From assembly GCA_002070945.1 (NCBI GenBank), contig MWEG01000006.1, positions 1 through 46,251 of the forward strand: DNA of 46,251 bases, read 5' to 3'. Made by a program: the position numbers and the translations under genes. Positions within the stretch are counted from its first letter, which is position 1. Each line of letters opens with the position of its first letter. The stretch comes from Lentisphaerae bacterium ADurb.Bin082 (GTDB lineage: Bacteria > Verrucomicrobiota > Lentisphaeria > Oligosphaerales > Oligosphaeraceae). The notes beneath the pieces were generated by a model that saw only the letters and a program-made list of their open reading frames with translations, searched no databases and was not told where the DNA came from. This document shows positions 15,001-27,000 of the stretch, piece after piece.

Positions 15001-18000
15001 GACTGACTGGACGATTGAAATGTGGATTCGTCCAGCCAAGAATCAATTGACCAGTCCGAGCACATTGTTGGAGCGTCGCGTGGGATATTATTCCACGGCT
15101 GCTGGCGAGCGTCGCAAGCTGGTCAACTACGGCTTGCGCCTGGAAAGCGACAATCGGATCACGGTTTACTACACGGATTCGACCGGTGATGAGACCGGCA
15201 ACCGCGCCACCTCGGTCGACATGGTGAAGGCGGATGGACGGGCCTGGACGCACGTGGCGGCCAGCTTTGACCGCGCCACCCGCACGCTCACCTTGTGGCT
15301 GGATGGCGTCATTGCGCGCCAGATCCGCGGCAGCAAAGAGCCGTTGACTGCCGGGCCCGGGCTGGTCTCGTTGACTGCCGGCGCCTTCTACTCCGGCGTG
15401 ATTGACGAAGTCCGGTTCTGGAATGACGTGCGCACCGAAGAGGAGATCAATGCTGCCAACACGACGCTGCTGGCTGGCAGTGAGGAAGGCCTGGTGGCGT
15501 ACTACCGGTTTGACGACGGCGGCGTCACTGCCCAGGACAGCCATACTGCCAGCTTCGGCGATTGGAACAACGGCTGGCGCAATGCGGCTGTGCTGGTCGG
15601 CGCCAACTTCATCCAGCTTGATGACGAAAGCCCGATCGGTTATGACACCGATGACACCGACGGCGACGGCCTGCCAGATTGGTGGGAGCTGAAGTACTTT
15701 GACGACTTGACCGTGACCGACGGCACCATTGACTCCGACGGCGACGGCCTCAACGACTACTACGAGTACTTGGCCGGCACTGACCCGACCAACCAGTACA
15801 CCGACGGCGTCCGTGACATCTTCGGTCACTTGAAGCATGAAAACATCCTGGATGCCGCGTGGGATCCTGACTACGACGGTCTTAGCAACCTGGATGAACA
15901 GATCTTCGGAACCGACCCGTTCAATCCCGACTCCGACGATGACGGCGTGCTGGATGGCATTGAGATGGCAGACTTCACCAGCCCGCTGCATTCGATGAAC
16001 CGCCTTGAGCCGGCCACTGGCGCCAACTTCGTCAACCGCTACCTGGTATTGGCGAACATCGGCACCGCCACGTTGGACGGCCTGGAAGTGCCGCTGGCGG
16101 CTGAGGAACGCGTCCTGGCTATGCCGGAATGGACGGTTGAAGCCTGGGTGAAGGCCGTTGACCCGGCCCTTGCCTCGGGCGCCTTAGTCCGCCGCGCGGT
16201 TGGCAACAACCTCGGTTATGAACTCGGTCTGCACAACGGTGTGCCATACGTGATGTATCAGACGGCTAAGAAGACGTTGATCCGGCTGGAGTTCGGCGCG
16301 ACCGACGACAAGGGCAACGTGGTTGCGCCGCAGGCAATTCCGGCGGGCGCCTGGGTGCATCTGGCTGCGTCCTGGGATGCTGAGGCTCGCGCCTTGAGCT
16401 TGACCGTCGGCACTGAGACCAGCGGCCTGGCTGTGGTGCGGCGCGTCTTCAATGCTACCGAGCTTGACTATCTGCCGGTTGACGGCAGCAACTTCTTCAG
16501 CTTGGCTGACCCAATGGATAACAGCGGAGTCAAAATCTGGCAAGGCGACGTCTTCCTGGACGAAGTGCGGGTCTGGACGGTGGCGCGCAGCTTGGTCGCG
16601 CTGGACGAGAACCGCACCCAGCTGATCCAGACTGGCACGCCTGGCCTGTTCCGCTGCTTCCGTTTCGACGACGGCGGCATGACGATCGAAGACTTCGCGC
16701 ATCCTGGCTGGAAGACTGCCAAGACGTACGCGATTGCAGCCGCCGACTATGGCGTGGTCATCACGCCGGAGGCGTTGGTCAACGACGCCATCCTCAACAG
16801 CACAGCCGAGGTCACGTATGATGACGGCACCGGAACGGCCGTGAACAAGACGTATGCTGAAGTCTGGGCCGACTATGCGGCCAATCCGGCTGCCGCCGAC
16901 TTGTTTGGCGTGGCTGGCTGGCTGGGCACGGTCGACGCCTTGGCCTTCCGTGACATTGACGACGCGGACGGCGACGGCATGCCCGATTGGTTTGAAAATG
17001 TCTATGGCGTTGACGACGCAGACGGCGACGAGGACGGCGACGGCCTCACCAACCTGTATGAATACCTGGCTGGCACAGTGCCGAACAACACGGTCAATGG
17101 CAATGCTGACTTCCACGCCTTGGCCATCGCCGGTGATGGCTTGACCAATGGCGAGAAGCAGGCCTTTGGGCTTGATCCGCGCCTGGTCGATTCCGACGGC
17201 GACGGCTACAGCGACTACGAGGAAGTGTATGGCCTGCACGCCGACGGCTCGCCCGTGGACGGCATGTTCCGGCGTCCGGACAAGGACAGCTTCGCCGCTG
17301 ATCCGCTGCGACCGCTGAGCAACACCCGCCCGGTGCTGCGCCATCTCGTCCTGAACGGCACGGCGCTGACCATCCCGCCGCAGGCGCGCCATGCCCTGCC
17401 GAGCTGGACGGTCATGGCCATGGTCAAGCCTGAAAGCATCAGTGCGGTGACGCTGTTCAAGCGTCAAGTCTCCGCGAACGGCGTCAACTTCGAACTCGGC
17501 TGGACTGCGTCCGGCATGCCGTACGCATCGTTCACGCCGAACGGCCCTGCTGCAACCGCGTTCCGGATCCCTGAAAACGACGTTGCCGGCTTGGCTATCG
17601 AGGCCGGCGTATGGACGCACCTGGCCGCCAGCTATGACGCTGACGCGCGCCTGCTCACCCTGTATGTCAATGGCATGCCAGTGGTCGAGCGTGAAGACCT
17701 GCGGCAGCAGTTCACCTGTCCCGCCTTTGGCGACGGCATCGTGGCCGGCGTTATGACTGGGCCGGTGTTCAACATCGGTGACGGCCTGGTCGGCGCGATT
17801 GACAATATCCGCGTCTACGGCTCGGCCTTGCCGGCGTCGCAGATTTACCGCGACCATCGCACGTCGTTGTCCTCCAGCGAGGCTGCAGCAGCGCCGTATG
17901 GCGAGGAGACCGGCAGCTATCGGACGACTGAGGAACCGATCAGCGAGATGCTGGAGCGGGCGCATCGCGCTGGCCAGCTCATCGTCAAGTTCAAGCCTGG

Positions 18001-21000
18001 CGTCAGCGCCCAGGCGGTGGAAGACGCGCATGCCGCATTGGGCACGACCGTGGTGAAGACCTCGGCCTTCACTGGTGTCCAGCTCGTGCAGCTGCCTGCC
18101 GGTGCTGACGACGCTGCCGCCATGGCGACGGCGATCGCGCAGTACCGCGCCTGGACAGACCGGATCGAATATGTCGAGCCTAACTACGAACTTCAACCCT
18201 CGGCGCCGCCGAACGACGCGCTGTTCAACAATCTGTGGGCCATGCACAACGTCGGCCAGACCGGCGGCACTCCCGGCGCTGACATCAATGTCATGCCGCT
18301 GTGGGACGCTGGCTACACCGGCTCGCACGACATCGTCGTCGCAGTCATTGACACCGGCGTTGATTACACGCATCCCGACCTCCGGGCCAACATGTGGATC
18401 AACACCGGGGAAATTCCGGACAACGGCATTGACGATGACGGCAACGGCTTTATCGACGACGTCTACGGCTATGACTTCTACAATGGTCATGGCGATCCGC
18501 AGGACGACGACGACCACGGCACGCATTGCGCTGGCACGATTGGCGCTGTCGGCAACAACGCGATCGGCGTGGCTGGCGTCAACTGGAATGTCCGGATCAT
18601 GGCGTTGAAGTTCCTCGGCCCTCAAGGCGGCTTCACGATGGACGCGATCAGCTGCATTGAATACGCCGTGCAGATGGGCGCCCACATCTCTAACAACAGC
18701 TGGGGCGGCTACGGCTATTCGAATGCGTTGTATGACGCCTGCCGCAAGGCCCTGGCAGCCGGCCACCTGCTGGTCTGCGCCGCTGGCAACGAAATGAATG
18801 ACAACGACGGCGCCTGGCCGGCGTACCCGGCCAGCTACGACCTCGCCAACATCCTGTCGGTCGCGGCGACTGATCACAATGACGAGATGGCCTGGTTCTC
18901 CAACTACGGCGCGACAACGGTTGACGTCGGCGCACCTGGCGTCGACATCCTGTCGACTGCTCCTGGCGGCGGCTACCAGCTTATGAGCGGCACGTCGATG
19001 GCGTCGCCGCATGTCACCGGCCTGGCTGCGCTGCTCAAGTCGCGGTTCCCGAATGCGACTGCGCTTGACCTGAAGGAAGCCATCATGGCTGGCGCCACGC
19101 CAGTGGCCAGCCTGACCGGCCAGACGGTCACGGGCGGCCGCATCAATGCCCAGCAGAGTTCCGACATCCTGGCGGCGCGGGACATGGTGCTGTGCCTGCG
19201 TGGCAATGGCCTGGTCACGGTTGCGTCTGGCCAGCAGTATGTGCTTGACTTAAGCGCGGCCGACCTTGGCGCCCGTGCTCCCGGCTTCAACGGCACCGCT
19301 CCTGCTATTGGCCGGCGCGCGGTGGCGGCGGACGCAGCGGCTGGTGCAGACACGCCCGTCACCGAGCTGGCGTTCTTCTCCGGCGACGGCGATTCCGACG
19401 GCATGCCGGAATGGTATGAAGTCGCGGCAGGGCACGACCCCGGCACCCAGGACGGCACCTTTGACAATGATGGCGACGGGCTGACCAATTACTTTGAATT
19501 CCTGGCCGGCACTTCGCCGTGGAACACGGTGTCGTTTGGCGCGACCCTGGATCAGGACACCTTCAATCCTGTTCTCAACCAGACGTACAACTACTTGCAG
19601 AGCCTCGGCTACCATCCGCTCACCGGTCTGAGCGACGCCCAGGTGGTCGCTCTCGGCACCCTGCCGGCGCCTGGTTTCGCCGACTACTACACGATTTTGA
19701 ACCAGGATGACGACTGGGTGAGAGAGTCGGATACTGCGGCGGTCAACGGCACGCCTGCGGCCAGCGACGTGGCCGATGTCAATGCCAGCAATCCGCTGCT
19801 GCCGTACATCAGCCGGGTGTTGACGCTCCCGGCTGGCGGTGGTTGCCTCGAACTGCCCAACCAGCCGCGGTTTGTGATGGCGGCGGGTTGGAGCATCGAC
19901 GCCTGGGTCAAACCGGCGGCGCTGCCAACGGCGGCCGAGGTGGCGGCTGGACGCAAGGTCACGATCATCCGTCGTGAAATCGACGCCAACCTTGATGGCG
20001 TCTTCGAATCGGCCAACTACGAGCTTGGCTTGAAGGCGGTCAACGCCGGCTCTGCCACGTCGCCCAAGTATGCGTGGAAGCCATACGTCGCCTTTACCAG
20101 CGCTGTGTTCGGGTCGGAAGCACCGGCTGTCCTCTCTTGCGAGGCTGCGGTCGCCCTGGCTGAAGGCACCTGGTCGCATGTCGGCGGCATCTACAACCCT
20201 GGGGAGCAGAGCCTCACCGTGTTGGTTGACAATAAGAATCCGCGCGTCAAGAGCGTGGCTGGGGTCACGCCGGTTGCTGACACCATCGGCGTCAGCCGGG
20301 TGCGGGTCGGCGCCGGGTTTGTCGGCGCGGTCGACGCAGTGCGCATCTGGAACATTGCCAAGGCTGATTTCAGCGATTACCTCCAATCGTCGACCTCGAC
20401 GTTGCCGGCCACGCCTACGCTCAGCCAGGGCCTGGTCGCCTACTACCTCTTTGACGATGGCGGCGTCACGGCACAGGACTTCGCCTCGCCTCTGGATGAC
20501 TGGAACCTCGGCTGGCTCAACGCTGCGAAGCCGATGCTCGGCGCCTCGTTCGCGGCTGAAATCAGCCCAGTCACTCCTTCGGATGTTGACACTGACGGCG
20601 ACGGCATGCCTGACTGGTGGGAGACGCTCTACGGCCTCGACCCATACAACCCGTATGACGCTGACGAGGACCTCGACGGCGACGGCCTGACCAACCTCTA
20701 TGAGTACTTGGCCGGCACGAATCCGACGATTCGCGACACCGACGGCAACGGCATTTCCGATGCCAATGAGGATCCGGACGGCGACGGCCTGACCAACCTG
20801 GAAGAGCAGGGCTGGGGCAGTCATCCTGCCTTGGCTGATTCCGATGACGACGGCATCAACGACAAGATCGAAGTCATGTTCGGCGCTTCGCCGATCCATC
20901 CGATGAGCATCATCGTTGACGGCGATGGCAACAGGCTTACTGACGCGGTCATAGCGGCGTTGCCGGTTTCCGGCGTACTGGTGCCGCAGGTTGGCGCGGA

Positions 21001-24000
21001 TGTGTACGGCTACGTCATCGCCAACAACATCGACACCTCGGAGTGGAGCTACGCCCAGGCGCCGGCCATTTCGCTGGCTATTGGCAAGGACTCCGCTGAC
21101 CCGTCCACTGAGACGTACCGCCTGCCTGAGCCGGACCGCTTTGCGGTGGGCAAGGGTGACTTCACGGTGGAGATGTGGGTCAAGAAGTCGACCGTTGAGC
21201 CGACGGCGACGCGCGAATGGCTCTTCACCTTTGTCGGCGCGACCGGCTATGCCTATCGTCTCGGCCTTGACGTTGGCGGTCAGCCGATCGGCCAGATTTA
21301 CCATGCTGACACTGGTGCGGTGCTGGCCACGGCTGGCGGCGCCTATGCGTATCGCCTGCCTGGCGATCCTGCGGTCAGCGCCGATGATGTCACGCCGCCT
21401 TTGGAGGATGACACTTGGACGCACCTGGCCTTGGTCTGGTCGCATGACGGCAAGTCCTTGGTCTTGTATCGCGACCGCCTGGCCATCATCGGCTCGGCCA
21501 CGGTCAGCAATGCTGACGTCATCGACTTTGGCACGGCCGCGACCCGCGCGGTCATCGGCAAGCTGACGGTTCCGGTCGGCGGCCTGGCCGCTATTGACGA
21601 GCTCCGTGTCTGGGCCAGCGCCCGCTCCGAAGAGCAGATTGACTACTGGGCCGGTCGGATCATCCCGGCGCCGCTGACGCCCACCCTCGAAATCCGCTAC
21701 ATGCGCGAAGCCTATCCGCTGGTTGCCAACTACCGCTTTGACGATGGCGGCCAGTGGGTCGAGGACTTCGCCCACTTCCGCAACCGGAGGTATATGCTCA
21801 ACCTGGCGGCAGATGTGCTGGCGCCGGAAGCCAAGGTGCTGGAAGGCTGCGACGACCTCGACGGCGACGGCATCCCGGAATGGTGGGTCAACTACCATAA
21901 GCTTGATACGTTCCCGCGAAGCAGTCTGCGCTTCTATGATTGGACCGACGCTCGGGTGATGACCAACAACACGACGTTTGCAGGCTTGCGCGGCTACACA
22001 CAGCACGTGGGCTACACGCCGATAGCGGATGCATATCGCGGCTGGGTCGGCCTTGAGGGCATCGGCGGTTACTGGCCAGACAACTGCGCCCTTGAACCTG
22101 AGCACATGTATGTGGTCATGCACAAGCATTTCGAACTCAAGACCAGGCCTCAAGAAGCTATTTTGAGCTTTAACATGCACGCAGTGACCCCCGGCGCGGT
22201 TGACCATGCCCGCCCGCGCGAATTTGTCAACGTCAATGGCGTGATCTTCGCTGGCAACGACATCGACATCGCTTCCGCCCTCAGAGTCGGTCGCAATAAG
22301 ATCGTGGTGGCCTATACTCGCACTCGGTTCGAGGTGCAGGAGGCCAGGATTATGATCGGAACGACAGAAGTCACCTTGAGGCGTGACATGTACGAGGGGA
22401 CGCTCGATGTGCAGCTGCTGGTAGACAGCAACCCAGTCATCGTGTATGGACATGACAACTTGTACGACCCGCGGGCAGTGTGGCATTACACCGCCTACAC
22501 TGAGTGGGAGTCCACAGTTCCAACGTACTACATGGCCTATGGCTTGGATACGAACGGCTTCATCGTCCATAACGTTGACTACGGCATGCTGGTTGACGGC
22601 GACGGCGACGGTTTGGACGTGTACTGGGAATACGTGCTCGGCACCAACCCCAATGCGCGCAGCTCCAAGGGCGTCCTTGAGGCCTCGGCCGACTTTGACG
22701 GCGACTCCCTCAGCAACAGCTGGGAAATCGCACGCGGCCTGCATCCGTTGCTGGCAGACACGGACAACGACGGCGTGGCCGACAACCTCGAGTACGGCGT
22801 CGGCTCCGATCCGCTTGACGTCAACGACCCGATGGTCAATCGCTCGGCGCTGTTTGACGGCGCACCCGGCAACTACCTGCTGCTGCCCAGCCAGAAGCGC
22901 TTCCTGCTGGATGCGTGGACGGCTGAGGCTTGGGTCAAGCCCAATGGCGACAACGCCAACGGCATCATCCTTGAGCGCCAGGTCGGTACGTCCGACCCGG
23001 CCAATCCGCTGGTCAATTATCGCCTTGGATTGCGGAACGGCCGGTTCTACACTTCGTTCACCAGCCTGGCTGGCAGCATGGACACCTTGGCTTCGCCGGA
23101 AGTCTACAAGCTCCCTGCCGGGGTTTGGACGCATGTGGCCTGCACCTACAACGGCACGGATGCATTTACCATCCTGATCAATGGCGCGGTGGTGGCCAGC
23201 AAGTATGCGACAGTGCAGCCGGTGACAGTCGGCCCAGGCGTAGTCAGCGTCAAGGCTGGCGAAGGCTTCAGCGGCAGGATTGACGAAATCCGGCTGTGGG
23301 ACGTCGCCCGGAGCGCGGCTGACATCCTCGCCGACCGCAAGACCACGCTGTTCGGCGACGAAGACGGCCTGATCGCCTACTACCGCTTCGACGATGTCAA
23401 CTTCGCGGGCCGTATGGCTGTCGCCGGCTTGACGACGCTGGAGCCGGCCACCGAGCCCAAGGCGTTCCGCAAGGCGGCTGACAGCCTCCTGGCCAATGCC
23501 AATGACTGGCTCGCTGACTGGGAGAACGCCGCCACCTTTGTCGGCGCGCTTTATGACGCTGCCGGCAATCTGTCCACCACCTACACGGTCGTCGAAGACG
23601 TCGACAGCCCGCTGGAGGACGACCTTGACAGCAACAACAACATGATTCCTGACCGCTGGGAGCGCAAGTACTTCGGCGGGTTGCTGGCTGAGGGCGACGA
23701 ATTCAACGACTACGTCGTCGTCAACGGCATCACCTACGGCGACGGCGATGGCCTGAACATCCTCTACGAATACCTGTCCGGCACTAATCCGCTCATTGCC
23801 ATGACGGACGGCATTGACTGGGACGGCGACCGCGACGCTGACAGCGACGGCATGCCTAACCTGGACGAGCAGTTCTTCGGCTCGCGGCCTGATGTGCGCG
23901 ACACTGACGATGACGGGTTCTCCGACGGCTTCGAAGCCGGCTACGACTACTTTGTCCTGAATGAATTCGGCGTCTTGGTTCAAGTGCCTGGCCTTGGCAT

Positions 24001-27000
24001 GGACGTTTCCTCGCCAGTCGCCTCCCTGGACCAGCCCAATGCGCCTGAGGACACGAACCCGAACAATGATCCGACTGGTTCGGCTCTGTTGACCGAAATC
24101 GCCAAGGTTCTGCGCCTGGACGGCAGCAATTTCATGACGGTGCTGGACAACCCGGTGCACAGCGGCAATACGCTGACCGTGGCCTTCTGGTTCCGCGCCG
24201 ACATGTACGATGCTGCCAGCGACCAGCTGACAGGCGCCAACGCCGCGCTGCCAGTGACGCCGACCCCATTCCTGCGGCGGACGGTCAGCAGCGCCAAGGG
24301 GAACAGCAACTACCTGTTCTCCTTCACCAAGGACAAGATTTCGTTCCGCGTCAACCGCAGATCGGCGTCGACCACGCCGGTCGGCCAGCAAGTCGACTAT
24401 CAGCCTGATGGCGGCATCAAGCCGGGCGAGTGGTACTTGATCGCTGGTATCATCAACCTGGAAGGCCAGGTGCCCTCGATCACGATCATCGGCATCAGCC
24501 GCAAGAGCACCAGCCTTACCGGCGCGGTCGAATACGCCCATCTGACTAAGACCGCCACCTTCACCGGAACCCAGGGAAGCATCGTCGGCGACGCTGGCGT
24601 CTTCCTGGTCGGCCCGGCGGAGACGGAAACCTGGCCCAGGAACCTGGTCGTCGACCTCGACAATATCTGCGTCTGGTCTGAGGTCAAGGAAGTCGCCACC
24701 ATCCGCATCATGCTGGAGGAATCCAACACCTCCCAGGGCGACTTCGCCAATGGCCTGGTCTCCCAGTTCGTCTTTGACGACGGCGGGGTGACGGCGGAAG
24801 ACATCGTTGTCCTGGAGGATTGGTGGACGAAGTGGCGGCATGCCGGCACCATGACCGAAACCGGCCCCGGTCTCTCTGCCGCTATCGGCCGCGGCATGAT
24901 CCATGACGCCTCGCTGGCTGACCTCGATTCCGACAAGGATCACGACGGCCTGCCGGATGACTGGGAAATCTTCTTCTTCGGCCACCTCGGCTACAGCGGG
25001 TCTGACGATCCGGACGGCGATGGCCTCACCAACAAGGAAGAATACGACCTGTCGGCAGACTACCGCGATCCCGAGATCACGGCGGCCTACTATGGCAAGC
25101 CTCCGTACGGCGCACCTGCGGGCTGGGTCGGCGATTGGCTGGCCTGGCTGAATCCTGCACAGCCTGACACTGACGGCGACTACATGCCAGACGGCTGGGA
25201 GCATCGCAATACCCTCAACCCGCTTGACCCGTCCGATGCCGAGAAGGACCCCGACGAGGACGACCTCTGCAACTGGAAGGAATACTACTATGGCACGCTG
25301 CCATGGAATCCCGACACTGACGGCGATGGCCTGCCAGACGGCTGGGAAGTCTTCTACATGTCGACCGACGCCACGGGCGCCATCGTCGACCCGTCCCTGG
25401 ATCCGCTTAATCCTGATGGGCCTTACGGCGCCAACGGCGATCCTGACCATGACGGCCTGAGCAACATGACCGAATACATCTACGGCACCAACCCGATCGT
25501 CTACGACGGACCCAACAAGGACACTGACGGCGACGGCATCACCGACGAGGTCGAGCGCCAGGACGGCGTCAACACGGATTCCGCCTTGACCGACACGGAC
25601 GACGACCAGTTTGACGACTACGAGGAACTCTCGGTCGGCACGCGCGGCTATGACAGCCTGAGCAAGCCCTCCATCACGGCGACGCGCGACTCCGGCTTTG
25701 TCTACGCTGGCAACTTGGTCGCTCAGATCATGCCTGCCAAGGGGCCGCTCACGGTTCCTAACGCCGGCAACGAGGATCGCCTGGGATTCGGCAGCTGGAC
25801 GGTGGAAGCCCGCTTCCGTCTGCGCGAATTCAAGCTCAGCCATGACCAGTACGACGTCTATCTCGTGCGCCGTTCGCTGGCTCAAGGCACGTACGCTGAC
25901 AACGAGTCGGTCAACATCGGCATCGATGACGCCTTCAACTACGCCATTGGCTATACGGTCAAGGCCACGGATGGGACGACGTCCACGGCAGGCATCACGG
26001 ATCCCGGCCGCAAGATTTACCCGTTCGTGTCCTGGAAGGCGAAGGGCATGCAGGAGCGCCGGATCACCTCGGCGTCCGGCATTGAGCTGACTGATGACCC
26101 GTTGGCAGACGGGAATACCTTCCTGTACCGCAGCGACTGGTGCTTCCTCACCGGCGTCTACGATGCTGGCAAGCAACGCCTGATTATGTATCTCGACGGC
26201 GAGGCGCACGGCTTCCTTGACATCGTCACCGACACCACGGCCGCTGCCCAGTGCCCGACGGACGCAAGCAAGCTTGGGAAGAACTATCAGACGTACCTGA
26301 AGCTCGGCGAGAACCTCGGCAATGTCCTGGCCGGCCCGGCGGCGACGACGGAACGGTTGCTGCTGGACGAGGTCCGCGTCTGGGGCGTTGCGCCGCATAC
26401 GATCGCGTTGACGGGGAGCGCTGACAACTATATCACCAACTTCGTCCGCTCCGCCCGTGAGATCGCGGATGGAGCCAAGCGTCCCGTCACTCCGGTGTTC
26501 GGCTTGTACGATTCGTCGATCGGTGACCGTTATGCAACGGCGTACACCAGCGGCGTGCCCGTGCAGCCGAACCGGCACGCATACGCGGTTGACCGTCGCG
26601 TTTCCGACAACCCGTGGCGTACCCGTCCGGGCACGCCTGGGACGTATGTCCGGGTCAGCTATCTTGACATGAACAACAACAACCGCTGGGAGCCTGGCGA
26701 GAACATTTGGCGTGACCGCACGGCAGCCCAGGCGCGTGAGGAGGACCAGTACAACGAGGACTTCGACGAAGCCAATTATGCGGCTACGGACGACATCCGG
26801 GCCTACTGGTACGACGACGTGATCGACCAGCGCCTGGCCATCGGGGCCAACCACGGCCGCTGGTACGCTGGCAATGGCTACACCACCACCACGATCACCA
26901 CCAACACCGACGGCACGACTACGACTACGACCACGACGGTCTCGGCTGATGATTCCAGGGCTGGCAAGTGGCTTGATGTCTACTACAACGACCTCAACGG

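Larger units (their letters stand above)
12857..20836 (+). repeat. Higher-order repeat 2 of the giant gene (2660 codons)
   Basis: Begins with DTDDDGIDDKVE and SPVHPSS, then a LamG, a U module (13760-14640) and three LamG units, followed by the subtilase and one more LamG. The subtilase occupies a place that is filled by LamG units in repeat 1. Confidence 0.75.

Noticed and set aside
17920..19180. Separate subtilase gene fused by a sequencing error
   Set aside because: The frame is continuous on both sides, codon use is the same, and no start, ribosome site or stop lies at the domain borders.
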